The position numbers and the translations under genes are program-made. Below, piece by piece: positions 39,728 to 49,540 of a DNA stretch of 64,000 bases (the stretch's first letter is position 1; each line of letters starts with the position of its first letter). The notes beneath the pieces were generated by a model. It saw nothing but the letters and a program-made list of their open reading frames with translations, did no database searches and was not told the DNA's origin. This stretch comes from Acinetobacter tibetensis (lineage in GTDB: Bacteria; Pseudomonadota; Gammaproteobacteria; Pseudomonadales; Moraxellaceae): positions 248,001 through 312,000 of the forward strand of contig NZ_CP098732.1 of NCBI RefSeq assembly GCF_023824315.1, in the 5' to 3' direction.

Positions 39728-40351
39728 TCACGATTCAACTGGAGTGATTAACTTTTGAATTAAATCTTGATGACGATTGGCTTGCTGCGTCAGAACCAAA
39801 CGGTTTGCTGTAATGACAGATTCAAGATCATGCAAGGCTTTATTAAAGTCATCATTAATAATGACATAGTCGAAATTGACAAATTGTTGCATGTCTTCGA
39901 CTGCACAACTTAAACGATGTTCAATCACTTCCACACTGTCCGTACCACGGTTAGATAGACGTTGACGTAAATCAAACTGGCTTGGCGGTAAAATGAAAAT
40001 CTGTATTGATTCTGGGAACAATTTGCGGACTTGTTCTGCACCTTGCCAGTCAATTTCCAGTAAAACATCATGTCCTTTGGCGAGTTGCTCTTTTACAGTT
40101 GCTTGTGCAGTGCCGTAATAATTGCCAAAAACTTCTGCATACTCAATAAATCCGCCTTGATCCACTAACCTTAGAAAGTTTTCTTTTTGAGTGAAATGGT
40201 AATGTACACCATCAAGTTCACCAGGACGCTGCCCACGAGTGGTATGAGATACAGAAACATGTAAATTACTTACACGCTCAAGTAGGGCTTTTACGAGAGA
40301 TGTTTTGCCAGTTCCTGACGCAGCAGAAACGACAAACAAGAGACCCGACAT
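39728..40351 (-). CDS. gmk: Guanylate kinase
   Basis: Phosphorylates GMP to GDP with ATP. 207 residues from the ATG giving MSGLLFVVSAASGTGKTSL, which contains the P-loop; a 19-residue upstream extension is atypical. Other signatures: SHTTRGQRPGE (GMP binding), GVHYHFT, and LLEIDWQGAEQVR. It diverges from ispH with 135 bases between starts. Confidence 0.97.
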   Translation of the reverse strand: MSGLLFVVSAASGTGKTSLVKALLERVSNLHVSVSHTTRGQRPGELDGVHYHFTQKENFLRLVDQGGFIEYAEVFGNYYGTAQATVKEQLAKGHDVLLEIDWQGAEQVRKLFPESIQIFILPPSQFDLRQRLSNRGTDSVEVIEHRLSCAVEDMQQFVNFDYVIINDDFNKALHDLESVITANRLVLTQQANRHQDLIQKLITPVES

Positions 40352-40486
40352 GATATTTTTCCTGATATGATAAAATATCCTCTCTATTTTAGAGTAGATA
40401 TGTTGCAAACTAAATAGCTAGTCGAATTTTAGTTTGCATAAATTTAGTTTCGCATGACGTGCATTTAAGTGAGCAATGAGGGTCTT

Positions 40487-41437
40487 ATGGAAATTGTATT
40501 GGCTAATCCGCGTGGTTTTTGTGCAGGGGTCGATCGAGCCATTGCGATTGTAAATCGTGCACTTGAGTGTTTTCAGCCACCAATTTATGTACGCCATGAA
40601 GTGGTACACAACAAATTTGTGGTGGATGATTTACGTCAGCGTGGCGCGATTTTTGTCGATGAGTTAGATGAAGTACCTGATGACAATATCGTGATTTTTA
40701 GCGCGCATGGTGTATCTAAAGCGGTACAGCAAGAAGCAGAGCGTCGCGGTTTAAAAGTTTTTGATGCAACGTGTCCTTTGGTCACCAAAGTACATATTGA
40801 AGTCACTAAATATGCCCGTGAAGGGGTAGAAGCCATTTTGATTGGTCATGAAGGTCATCCTGAAGTGGAAGGCACGATGGGACAATATGACAAGAAAAAT
40901 GGTGGTGATATTTATCTGGTTGAAGATGAAGAAGACGTCGCTCAGTTGGATGTGCGTCATCCTGATAAAGTGGCTTTTGTAACACAAACGACGTTGTCGA
41001 TTGATGACACCGCTAAAGTGATTGATGCACTGCGTAAAAAATTTCCGAAGATTCAGGGTCCTCGTAAAGATGATATTTGTTATGCCACGCAAAACCGCCA
41101 AGATGCTGTGCGTGATTTGGCTGAGCAATGCGATGTGGTCTTGGTCGTCGGGTCTCCAAACTCATCAAATTCGAACCGTTTACGCGAACTGGCTGAGCGT
41201 ATGGGTAAAGCGGCTTATTTGGTCGATAATGCGGAACAGCTGCAGCAAGATTGGTTTGATACGAATACTAAAATTGGTGTGACGGCTGGTGCCTCTGCGC
41301 CTGAAATTCTGATTAAACAAGTCATTCAGCGTCTGCAAGATTGGGGTGCGAAAGTTCCTGAAGAGCTTGCGGGGCGTGAAGAAAACATTACGTTTAGTTT
41401 GCCGAAAGAGTTACGTATTCCTGTAACACAGGCTTAA
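40487..41437 (+). CDS. ispH: 4-hydroxy-3-methylbut-2-enyl diphosphate reductase IspH
   Basis: Last enzyme of the MEP isoprenoid pathway, making IPP and DMAPP with a 4Fe-4S cluster. 316 residues; cluster cysteines Cys12 ([12 protein letters not shown]), Cys96 ([11 protein letters not shown]) and Cys198 ([10 protein letters not shown]) are present, with the TAGASAPE stretch. The ATG has GAGGG 4-5 bases upstream. Ends with a strong terminator before the minor pilin operon. Confidence 0.97.
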   Translation: MEIVLANPRGFCAGVDRAIAIVNRALECFQPPIYVRHEVVHNKFVVDDLRQRGAIFVDELDEVPDDNIVIFSAHGVSKAVQQEAERRGLKVFDATCPLVTKVHIEVTKYAREGVEAILIGHEGHPEVEGTMGQYDKKNGGDIYLVEDEEDVAQLDVRHPDKVAFVTQTTLSIDDTAKVIDALRKKFPKIQGPRKDDICYATQNRQDAVRDLAEQCDVVLVVGSPNSSNSNRLRELAERMGKAAYLVDNAEQLQQDWFDTNTKIGVTAGASAPEILIKQVIQRLQDWGAKVPEELAGREENITFSLPKELRIPVTQA

Positions 41438-41477
41438 AGTGTTGCAGACTTAACATTATATTTTTATTAAAGATTTG

Positions 41478-41513
41478 ACAGATGGTTGCTTTTTGGCAAT
41501 CATCTGTTTTTTT
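41478..41513 (+). terminator. Terminator of ispH
   Basis: ACAGATGGTTGC pairs with GCAATCATCTGT (one G-U) around a short T-rich loop, then a run of seven T. Confidence 0.85.
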
Positions 41514-41602
41514 ATGCCATTTATCCTTTTGTGTGTTCGTTTTGTAAAAAAAAGAAATATGATTTTAAATAGGGTAAAGAGAAATTGCCTTGGGGAGGGC
41601 GT

Positions 41603-42109
41603 ATGCGAACAAATCGAGGGTTCACCTTAATAGAGCTCATGGTGACAATTGCTGTGTTGGCAATTATTGCCATGATGGCGGCACCTTCTTTTGGGGACAT
41701 GATGACTGAGCAAAATCTTAATAAAAGTACTCGAGATTTAACCATATCATTAAATGAAGCGCGTTCTCAGGCTGTTACAACGCGTTCACTTGTACAAGTT
41801 TATTTTGCTGATGATGTATCTGATAAATATGAAGAAGATATTTTCAAGGCATTACCTTCTGATGCTGATGTAGATAAAGTAAAAGATAAATTGTCCCAAA
41901 GAACAGCTTTTATATGGATTCCTTCAGGGAGTGCACAATTGAAGTCAGGCTCTCCTCGCTCTATTACGTTTGATATCACGGGTGTTGTGTCAGGAGCAAA
42001 TGCCGATACTAAATTTGAAATTTGTGAAAAATCAGGTGGCAAAAAATCAAGAATCATTAGCATTTCAAGAATGGGTACAATTCAACAAATAATAGAGGGG
42101 ATTTGCTAA
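41603..42109 (+). CDS. fimU: Minor pilin FimU (GspH/FimT family)
   Basis: 168-residue prepilin with leader MRTNRG and FTLIELMVTIAVLAII. The GspH-like body includes NEARSQAVTTRSLVQVYF and ends near MGTIQQIIEGIC. In Pseudomonas FimU works with PilVWX and PilY1 in the complex that primes pilus assembly. First gene of the operon; GGGGAGGG is the ribosome site. The name fimU rather than fimT rests on gene order. Confidence 0.85.
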   Translation: MRTNRGFTLIELMVTIAVLAIIAMMAAPSFGDMMTEQNLNKSTRDLTISLNEARSQAVTTRSLVQVYFADDVSDKYEEDIFKALPSDADVDKVKDKLSQRTAFIWIPSGSAQLKSGSPRSITFDITGVVSGANADTKFEICEKSGGKKSRIISISRMGTIQQIIEGIC

Positions 42110-42612
42110 TGAACTTGGCTATTAATCAAAAAGGTTTCGGTCTAGTCGAGATTCTGGTGGCTCTTCTAATTCTTGCTATTGGTATTCTGGGCTTTGTTGG
42201 ATTGCAGTATCGTGCAGTTGAGGCAACATCAGAAGCTGGTTCTAGAATTCAGGCAATTAATATTGCGCGAGATTTGTCGGACAGAATTCGAGTAAATCGT
42301 TCAGTATTCAATGTTTATCAATCTCAAATAGAAACACCATCCAATCAAAAAACTTATGAAACAAATTGTTTTACATCTAATTGTTCTGAAACAGATTTGG
42401 CTGATTTTGATGTTGCTCAGGTTGTAAATAAAGCAGCTTCTTTGGGAATGACAATGAATATTATGGATTGTCAGGATAATAATAATGGTCGTAGTTGTAT
42501 TTATGTGGCTTGGGGGGATTCAAGTGCTACTAATGGTACAGGCACAGGGGATTGTACTAATGGGACGGCATATAATCCAAATTCAACCTGTGTGATTATG
42601 GAGGCATATTAA
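42109..42612 (+). CDS. pilV: Minor pilin PilV
   Basis: 167-residue prepilin. The leader MNLAINQKG precedes FGLVEILVALLILAIGILGFVGLQ, the characteristic PilV form in which T is replaced and Glu5 is kept. The body has four or more Cys typical of PilV. Its ATG overlaps the fimU stop codon by one base (TAATG), implying coupling. Confidence 0.9.
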   Translation: MNLAINQKGFGLVEILVALLILAIGILGFVGLQYRAVEATSEAGSRIQAINIARDLSDRIRVNRSVFNVYQSQIETPSNQKTYETNCFTSNCSETDLADFDVAQVVNKAASLGMTMNIMDCQDNNNGRSCIYVAWGDSSATNGTGTGDCTNGTAYNPNSTCVIMEAY

Positions 42613-42613
42613 A

Positions 42614-43681
42614 ATGATAAGACAATCTGGTTTTACCCTGATTGAACTTGTGCTTTCATTGGCATTGGGTTTAATTATTACTGCTGCTGCAATCTTATTA
42701 TTTCTTACGAGTCAAAGAAGTTTATCCTTGCAACAAGGATTATCTGATGTTCAGGATAATGCCAATTTTGGGTTGAATTATTTGACGAAAGATATTCGGT
42801 TGGCAAACTTAAATAATCCTAAATCAATTTTAAATGACGAGACTGCTTACGGTGGAGTAGTTTTAACATCCTCCATTAATGCAACGAAAGACACACAAAC
42901 AACTCCTCCAACACCATTAAGTAATTTAGTGCATACAATTATTGGTACAACAGCAAATGTCAATTTGGTTTCTAGAAGTAGCGGAATGACAGTTGGCACA
43001 GTGCCAGCATGGTCTGGTGTATCGAATGTTCAAGTGAATGGCAGTGATATTTCAAGTGACCAACTGGTTATTCAGTACGTTCCTCAATATTTGACAGATG
43101 ATAAAGGAACGGCTTCAACAAGTGATGATGTGTTGGTGGGGGGGTATGATTGTGAAGGGAATAAATTAGAATTTCCTGTGAATGACCCTTTGGATGGTAA
43201 GCCATTTGGTCCTCAAGTTGTTGTCCAGCGATATTTCTTACGAGCAGATGATAATAATGTGAAAACTGAACCTAATCAGCCATTGGCACTTGCATGTGAT
43301 GCTGGGCATTACGCCACAACGGGTGATCCTACTGTAGTAACACGTTATGGTGATGCTGGTGAAATTGTAATGAAGCGGGTGGATTATTTTCGCGTACTTT
43401 TAGGTGTTCAAAATGACAACCAGCGAAGATATATTTCTGTAAATGATTATATGACACTTGCAACCCCGAGACCGAGAATAGTGTCTCTTCAACTGGGATT
43501 ATTAACACGTTCAGCTCAAAATGTGGGTAATGATACAGTTACTAAAGATGATCAAGAGTTTGTGGTACTTGATCAAACTGTAAAAGTTAAAAAACCATCG
43601 GTTGCTACAACTAAATATGTTCGCCAAGTTGTTTCACAAACAGTTGCTCTAAGAAACTCAGTAGGGGAGCGCGGAGAATGA
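42614..43681 (+). CDS. pilW: Minor pilin PilW
   Basis: 355-residue prepilin, the usual large size for PilW. Leader MIRQSG, then FTLIELVLSLALGLIITAAAILLFLTSQRS, then DNANFGLNYLTKDIRLA, the PilW signature. GGAGGC at the end of pilV supplies the ribosome site. Part of the initiation complex with FimU, PilV, PilX and PilY1. It overlaps pilX by 4 bases. Confidence 0.92.
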   Translation: MIRQSGFTLIELVLSLALGLIITAAAILLFLTSQRSLSLQQGLSDVQDNANFGLNYLTKDIRLANLNNPKSILNDETAYGGVVLTSSINATKDTQTTPPTPLSNLVHTIIGTTANVNLVSRSSGMTVGTVPAWSGVSNVQVNGSDISSDQLVIQYVPQYLTDDKGTASTSDDVLVGGYDCEGNKLEFPVNDPLDGKPFGPQVVVQRYFLRADDNNVKTEPNQPLALACDAGHYATTGDPTVVTRYGDAGEIVMKRVDYFRVLLGVQNDNQRRYISVNDYMTLATPRPRIVSLQLGLLTRSAQNVGNDTVTKDDQEFVVLDQTVKVKKPSVATTKYVRQVVSQTVALRNSVGERGE

Positions 43682-44463
43682 AAAAGTTTCAATCTGGTGC
43701 AGCGCTTATAGTTGTACTTATATTTCTGGTCGTGATTACGGTAATCGGAACAATTGCTATTCGACAGAGTCTTGTTGGATTAAGTGTGGCGACGAATGGG
43801 CAAGTTCAACAGCTTCTATCTCAAAACTCAGATTCAGCTTTTTTTAGCACAGAAGACACTAAAAATTTAATTCAGAGTTTAAGTGGTAGCGGGATGTTCG
43901 GCTATGTAAGCAATGCCAATGATAAAAACAAGGAGTTGGTATTTTGTTATCGAGGTGATCAGGCTGATTTCTTTGATATTGCAAGAGCCAATATTATGCA
44001 ATGGGAATCGGGAAAAGCAAAACCAACAAATGATTTGTTTGGTATTGATGGATATTGTGATGCTAGTCAGTCAAGTACAAACTGGTTTACCAGCGGGCGC
44101 CGAGCTGTTATGACACAGGTTTCTGTTAAGTTTTCAACAGTAGAAGAGCTAGACCCATTTTATGATCGTACACGTGCGACTGATACCAAAACAGGGCAAG
44201 TTGAAGAGACCAAGCGAGTGAAGGTATTTGCTGTTTCTCTTATGCCAAGCTTGAGTAGTGCTTCCTCCACTGACATAAATACTTGTTTAAATAGCCATAT
44301 GAATGAGGTCACGGTTCCTAGTGATACGACAAAACCATCTATTTCTTCTGGGACTGCTGTGAAAGACAATCCTTTAATGAGTGTTACAGAGTGTTTAACT
44401 AGTTTAAGCGTTCCTTTCACAACGCAGGTGAGTGAATACACCATTGCGCAGAACTTTACATAA
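43678..44463 (+). CDS. pilX: Minor pilin PilX
   Basis: 261 residues. The N-terminus MKKFQSGAALIVVLIFLVVITVIGT lacks the FTLxE form; G-AALIVVL is typical of PilX, which resembles GspK and caps the pseudopilin tip. ATGA overlap with pilW. An RGD triplet occurs near residue 90 (CYRGDQAD), probably by chance. Confidence 0.88.
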   Translation: MKKFQSGAALIVVLIFLVVITVIGTIAIRQSLVGLSVATNGQVQQLLSQNSDSAFFSTEDTKNLIQSLSGSGMFGYVSNANDKNKELVFCYRGDQADFFDIARANIMQWESGKAKPTNDLFGIDGYCDASQSSTNWFTSGRRAVMTQVSVKFSTVEELDPFYDRTRATDTKTGQVEETKRVKVFAVSLMPSLSSASSTDINTCLNSHMNEVTVPSDTTKPSISSGTAVKDNPLMSVTECLTSLSVPFTTQVSEYTIAQNFT

Positions 44464-44477
44464 TGGGAGTAAGGAAA

Positions 44478-47400
44478 ATGACTAGATTAAATAATAAAAT
44501 AATGCTCCAAAAGTATTGTAAAAAAGTATTGGCAACCAGTCTTTCTGCACTATGTAGTGGCTTAGTAATTAGCAGCAGTGTACAGGCAAGTGATATTGAT
44601 ATTTATCAACAGGCGAAGTCGGGGACGATTAGCTTAATGATGATGCTAGATATTTCGGGCAGTATGGGTTATCCGCAATTAGTGGGAAGTCGTAGTGCAT
44701 GTGATGTACCTTCAGGTGCTACCATTGAGAGTAATGGTTCTGATACCTCGACTAATGGTACGCCAACGTATAAGCGCTCTTATTGTAATGTTATAGAGAC
44801 AAAGACATATAGATATCGAAGTTACCGCAGCAATAAAACTACGTATTATCAATCATGTACAAATGCTGCGACAAGTATATCAGCTTGTTCATGGGGGAAT
44901 GCAACAACGTCAACACCGTCTTTGAGTGGGTTGAATAATGAATCCTCGAGTTCTTATACTTATTATTATGAGGGGATGACTCGTAAGTATTATGATCGTA
45001 TTACGCGTTTAAAAGATGGGATGTTCGATCTTTTGTATGGAAATACGACTAAAGGTATTACTCGAATTGATGATGATAAAGTCATTGGATTAAGCACATT
45101 TTCAAGACCCACAAGTTTTAACAGTAGTGGTGAACCTACAGCAGCGGATAATGTGAGTGGACAAGTCCGAATTCCAGCAAGACGATTAGATGCTGTTGTT
45201 AACGGGGTAACTCAGCGACAAATATTGCTTAATGAAATTGCAAAATTAGGTGCTAGAGGAGGAACACCTACTGCGGATGCTTACGCGGACACGGCTGCAT
45301 ATTTATTTGGCACGACCACTGGGGGAACTGAAAAAGGAATTATCGGATATACGACAACAACATATCCTAATCGTTTCTATTCATGCGTTACACCAACACT
45401 AACTGGTGGATGTAATGGTTATTCTTCAAGTTATACGACAACAATTCCTGCTTATGATACGCTCACACTAAATAACGGTTACTATTATTATTATAAAAAC
45501 AATATTGCGAGTTCAGCTTCGAGTGGATTCTATTATTCCTATGATGAAACCAAGAATGCAGCAAAAACATTGTATGCAAAACCTGCATCTTTAACTCAGG
45601 CTGACGATATTAAAAAATGTAGTGGACAGGGAATTTATGTCTTAACAGATGGTCAGCCAAATAATAATGATTCTGCAAAACTTCTAATGCAGACAGCTTT
45701 AACTTCAACATATAGCTCAACTCTAAGTTGCACAGACTCTGACTCAGGTTGGGAGTGTATGCATAATTTTGTCCAAAATCTTTTAACGCCGACTAAGAAT
45801 CCACTAGGTTTAAAAATTAAAACTGCAGTGGTCGGTTTTGGGCAAGATTTTAATGGTGTGGCATCTTATGATAAGAATAAAACACAAGAGGAGAATATTG
45901 CTGCTTTAGGGACAATTGATACTGATGTAAAAAAAGCAGCTTATTGGGGTATTATTGGTGAAGGTGGCTGGTATTCAGGCAGTGAATCTGAAGATGTTGT
46001 GAACAGCGTTAATGATTTTATTAGTAGTTTGGGAAGTACGATCCCTGCTGTAACTACAGGCTCTCCTACTGTACCTAAAGATAGTCTGAATCCATCTGTT
46101 TTACAGCAAGTGGCTTATTATCCGCAATTTCAACCGACACCAGACAAAACCTATCAATTATGGGCAGGTAATCTAAAAAAATATAACGTAGTTGCTGGGG
46201 TGCTGAAAGACAAGGGTGGAAGTAGCATTGTTGATAGTGATGGACGTCTTGTTGATAATTATGATTTATGGGCACCAGCAGTTGATGCAGCTGTTAAAGA
46301 TTCCGATGAATCTATTTATGGTAGTACTAAATATGCCTTGATGGGCGGTATGAAATCTCAACTTAAATTGCGTACAGATGCAAATACTGAAAACCGTAAG
46401 TTATTAACCAATCGTGTAGCGGAAGGCACAGGAGCTTCTGCTGTATTTGTGAATAGTACTAGCCTTCGTCAGGTTAAAATAAGCGATTTAACGGATAGTA
46501 CTTATCAGAATGATGCAAACAGAGGTTATTTAATTAGTTTACTGGGTTATGGGATTGATGCTACTAATCCGAGTGCAATTAATTTAGCAACCGCCCCTGA
46601 ACTTCGTCAAGTTGGGGCAGTCATGCACTCATCTCCTATATTATTAACAAATAAAGGTAAGATTACCTATACCGACAATGTTTTAGGTTCCATAAATCGT
46701 GAAGACTACGTTTTATTTGGAACAACGCAAGGGCTTTTACATGTTGTTGATGCTGTGACAGGTAAGGAGAAATTTGCATTTGTACCAAATGAAATGGTTG
46801 AAAATCAAAAACAAGCATTCTTGAAATACGACAGTACGAGTGGTGGGTTAAGTAAATTATTTTATGGTGTAGATGCACCATGGGCCACTTATACAGAATA
46901 TGTAGTAGATGCCAATGGTAATTTAACCGTTGGCACCGGACGTAACTCTCAGAAAGGTAAACAAATTGCCTATGGCGGTTTACGTATGGGGGGAAGAAGC
47001 TATTACGCTTTAGATTTAGCAAATATAAATGATCCTAAATTGCTTTTCCAAATTTCGCCATCCGACCAAAAAGTGTATTACAACGGTAGCAGTAAAACTT
47101 TTTCTCAACTTCAATACATGGGACAGAGTTGGTCTAAACCTGCAATCGCGTGGGTAAAATGGGGTAAAAGCCGAAAACGGGTGATGTTTGTTGGTGGTGG
47201 TTATGATGCCGGTGGTGATGATGGTGATGCACATACCAATGGCGTTAAGGGGGCATATGCGGGTTATGAAAGTGATACTTATAATCAAACCAATGCTAAA
47301 GGCGGTGGCGTTTATATGTTCGATGCGGATAATGGGGATTTACTCTGGTGGGCGAGCAAGAATGCAACAACGAGTTCAGCAACAACAAATACTGGTGTGA

Positions 47401-48431
47401 TTGGTTTAAATGACGATAATTTGAAATACAGTGTGACCAGTGAAATTCGTACTGAAGACCGAAATAGTGATGGTTTGGTTGATCACTTATACTTTGGTGA
47501 TTTAGGTGGGCAATTATTCCGTATTGATTTAGATAATAGTGCAGCGACTTTAGGTGCATTTGCGAAAACACCACACCGCTTACTGAATCTTAATGCTAGT
47601 GAGAAAAGCCCAAGATTCTATGAAATGCCAGGTTTTTCAATTTATGATTATGCTGGAAAAGCCTTTGCCGTAATCTCTATAGGAACGGGTAACCGAAGTC
47701 TGCCTTTAAAAGACTATACAGTTGGTACAACAGGTTATGATTATGATGCGGTCTATAATATTTACGATAAAGACGTAACACGTAAAGACTTATATACCAC
47801 TACAACCTTTACTAAAACTTTAGTCAAAGCAGACTTGGGTGAAATCACACAAGACAATCGGAATGATGACACGACCTTAGTTGCACCATATACAGCTTAT
47901 GGTTGGTTCTACCGTTTTAAATCTTCAGGCTCTGCTGCCAAACTACAAAGTGCCAAGGTGTTAGCGACTCCTATTGTTTTAAATTCTCGGATGTTTGTGT
48001 CTACTTTTGATGGTAGTAAACCGGGTTTATCTGGTGATTGTGGAGCTGGGGTTAAAGGTGAAAGCTTCCTACAACAATTCTGTATGCCATATGGGCAGTG
48101 TGCGAAAGCAATAGCAATTGAATGTACATCTGCTGATGGTTGCTCGGAGGGTCCAGGGATTCAAACACCCGCTGTTGTAGATGAGGAATGTAATCCTGCT
48201 ATAGAAGATTGTACGAAATGTGATCCATCTGTGGAGAAGTGTGATCCAGATCCAAATTGTGATCCATCCGTGGAAAATTGTGGTGGCGGTGGAGTCACGA
48301 ATAATTTGAATTACTGTATTTCTACGGGGAACCGTGGTGTGACTAAAATAGGCGGTATTATTAGCGCTGGCAGCAGTAAAATTTGTTTGGTGCCACAGCG
48401 TTGGTATGAGCTTTCTGGGCTTAAGCAATAG
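44478..48431 (+). CDS. pilY1: Type IV pilus tip adhesin/assembly protein PilY1
   Basis: 1317 residues. Sec signal peptide (to about VQA-SD), a von Willebrand A domain with the MIDAS motif D58-x-S60-x-S62 (DISGS), TPTADAYADT and VLTDGQP, then the PilY1 beta-propeller with a calcium loop D994-R-N-S-D998-G-L-V-D1002 leading into YFGDLGGQLFRIDLDN. The tail carries a Cys/Asp/Pro repeat (CDPSVEKCDPDPNC) near residues 1250-1280. Acts at the pilus tip in adhesion, mechanosensing and assembly. The ATG was chosen because AAGGA precedes it; an ATG at 44463 overlaps the pilX stop but lacks an SD. Confidence 0.93.
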   Translation: MTRLNNKIMLQKYCKKVLATSLSALCSGLVISSSVQASDIDIYQQAKSGTISLMMMLDISGSMGYPQLVGSRSACDVPSGATIESNGSDTSTNGTPTYKRSYCNVIETKTYRYRSYRSNKTTYYQSCTNAATSISACSWGNATTSTPSLSGLNNESSSSYTYYYEGMTRKYYDRITRLKDGMFDLLYGNTTKGITRIDDDKVIGLSTFSRPTSFNSSGEPTAADNVSGQVRIPARRLDAVVNGVTQRQILLNEIAKLGARGGTPTADAYADTAAYLFGTTTGGTEKGIIGYTTTTYPNRFYSCVTPTLTGGCNGYSSSYTTTIPAYDTLTLNNGYYYYYKNNIASSASSGFYYSYDETKNAAKTLYAKPASLTQADDIKKCSGQGIYVLTDGQPNNNDSAKLLMQTALTSTYSSTLSCTDSDSGWECMHNFVQNLLTPTKNPLGLKIKTAVVGFGQDFNGVASYDKNKTQEENIAALGTIDTDVKKAAYWGIIGEGGWYSGSESEDVVNSVNDFISSLGSTIPAVTTGSPTVPKDSLNPSVLQQVAYYPQFQPTPDKTYQLWAGNLKKYNVVAGVLKDKGGSSIVDSDGRLVDNYDLWAPAVDAAVKDSDESIYGSTKYALMGGMKSQLKLRTDANTENRKLLTNRVAEGTGASAVFVNSTSLRQVKISDLTDSTYQNDANRGYLISLLGYGIDATNPSAINLATAPELRQVGAVMHSSPILLTNKGKITYTDNVLGSINREDYVLFGTTQGLLHVVDAVTGKEKFAFVPNEMVENQKQAFLKYDSTSGGLSKLFYGVDAPWATYTEYVVDANGNLTVGTGRNSQKGKQIAYGGLRMGGRSYYALDLANINDPKLLFQISPSDQKVYYNGSSKTFSQLQYMGQSWSKPAIAWVKWGKSRKRVMFVGGGYDAGGDDGDAHTNGVKGAYAGYESDTYNQTNAKGGGVYMFDADNGDLLWWASKNATTSSATTNTGVIGLNDDNLKYSVTSEIRTEDRNSDGLVDHLYFGDLGGQLFRIDLDNSAATLGAFAKTPHRLLNLNASEKSPRFYEMPGFSIYDYAGKAFAVISIGTGNRSLPLKDYTVGTTGYDYDAVYNIYDKDVTRKDLYTTTTFTKTLVKADLGEITQDNRNDDTTLVAPYTAYGWFYRFKSSGSAAKLQSAKVLATPIVLNSRMFVSTFDGSKPGLSGDCGAGVKGESFLQQFCMPYGQCAKAIAIECTSADGCSEGPGIQTPAVVDEECNPAIEDCTKCDPSVEKCDPDPNCDPSVENCGGGGVTNNLNYCISTGNRGVTKIGGIISAGSSKICLVPQRWYELSGLKQ

Positions 48432-48441
48432 GGGGGGCTCA

Positions 48442-48939
48442 ATGACTACTAGATTTAAAAAAAAACCAAATAATGCTGGTTTTACCCTCATTGAGTTGAT
48501 GGTAGTTGTCGTAATTGTTGCAATCATTGCAGCAATTGCGATCCCGAGTTATCAGGAATATGTACGACGTAGTCTTGCTTCGCAGGCTCAGCAGCAGATA
48601 CAGCAAATATCCAATTCGCTTGAGAAAAATAAAGCACGAAATTTTAACTATTTGGGTTTTACATTGTCGCCAAATCCAACAGTTTTGCCTGTTGGGGCGA
48701 CTGGAGCATCAATAAAGTATTCTATCACTGTCCAAGATGGTGCAAATACTGCAAGAGCTTTAACAGATAGTTCTGCAGCTGGGCAAAGTTGGGTAATTCG
48801 TGCAGAATCTACCGATGCTAAAAACTTTAGTTATCTTATGACAAGTTTAGGGTTTCGTTGTAAAACTAAAACAACTGCGAATATTTCAGCCACCAGTGTA
48901 ACAAATGCGACTTGTGGAACTGGAGGCGAGTCATGGTAG
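48442..48939 (+). CDS. PilE-like minor pilin
   Basis: 165-residue prepilin with a long leader (MTTRFKKKPNNAG) before FTLIELMVVVVIVAIIAAIAIPSYQEYVRRS. The body is short, with a late Cys pair (FRCKTK ... TCGTGGESW). It sits where Pseudomonas has pilE and resembles that family at the N-terminus only; exact role unknown. GGGGGG lies ahead of the ATG, and an upstream in-frame ATG inside pilY1 is ignored. Confidence 0.8.
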   Translation: MTTRFKKKPNNAGFTLIELMVVVVIVAIIAAIAIPSYQEYVRRSLASQAQQQIQQISNSLEKNKARNFNYLGFTLSPNPTVLPVGATGASIKYSITVQDGANTARALTDSSAAGQSWVIRAESTDAKNFSYLMTSLGFRCKTKTTANISATSVTNATCGTGGESW

Positions 48940-49394
48940 TGAAAATTAAAGGCTTCACACTTGTTGAGCTTATGATTGTCGTAGCGATTATCGGGATTCT
49001 AGCGATGATAGTTTACCCTTCTTATCAAGAGTTTGTTCGTAAAACAAAGAGAGCGGACACTGAAAAGGAGATGATGGAAATTGCATCAAGAATTCAGCGT
49101 TATAAAATTGCTAACTTTACTTTTCTGAAAACAGATGGTAATCCAATTGGTTTAACTGATATAGGACATAAGAGCGTAAGTCCTCAGTCAGGTACAGTTT
49201 TGTATAATTTAGCATTATCCAATGTCACAGCTGGGACTTGGACATTAACGGCTACACCAGTCACGAGTGCTGGCCAGTATGGTGATGGACACATAGTTTT
49301 GAATCATAGAGGTGAGCGTTGTTGGGAAAAAGGATCTGACAAAACAGGCTCAGCGTGCGTACCATCCTCAACCACAAATTGGGGCGGCAAATAA
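48933..49394 (+). CDS. pilE: Minor pilin PilE
   Basis: 153-residue prepilin with leader MVVKIKG, then [40 protein letters not shown]. The pattern R-x-D-x-EKEMMEIASRIQRYK, followed by a YNLALSN/WTLTATP strand pair and DGHIVLNHRGERCW, fits PilE, which links the priming complex to the shaft. GGAGGCGAG before the ATG; overlaps the preceding gene by 7 bases. Last gene of the operon. Confidence 0.82.
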   Translation: MVVKIKGFTLVELMIVVAIIGILAMIVYPSYQEFVRKTKRADTEKEMMEIASRIQRYKIANFTFLKTDGNPIGLTDIGHKSVSPQSGTVLYNLALSNVTAGTWTLTATPVTSAGQYGDGHIVLNHRGERCWEKGSDKTGSACVPSSTTNWGGK

Positions 49395-49396
49395 AA

Positions 49397-49455
49397 GCTA
49401 AATTCAAAACTGTGGATAAATCATTTTTTGATCTTTCCCTCATGCTGAATTTAGC
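49397..49455. repeat. 10-base inverted repeat before rpsP
   Basis: GCTAAATTCA (49397-49406) and TGAATTTAGC (49446-49455) are perfect complements 39 bases apart. The right arm ends one base before a TAGAAT -10 candidate (49457-49462) for rpsP. Confidence 0.45.
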
Positions 49456-49540
49456 GTAGAATGTCGCCCTCTATCAAAGGGGTTTGAAATGTATCGATGG
49501 TCGGTACAGGGAAAATCCGTAAAAACTATAAGGTTGTATC

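Noticed and set aside
43942..43962. RGD in PilX as an integrin-binding motif
   Set aside because: A three-residue motif occurs easily by chance, and the known RGD role concerns PilY1 of Pseudomonas, not PilX.
45440..45560. Tyr-codon-rich stretch in pilY1 as a misassembly
   Set aside because: The frame stays open on both sides, and Tyr/Ser-rich inserts are plausible in an adhesin VWA domain.
46663..48527. Several reverse-strand open frames of 90-150 codons opposite pilY1
   Set aside because: They are rich in His, Ile and Tyr as expected of complements of the real codons, and have no SD or recognisable domain.
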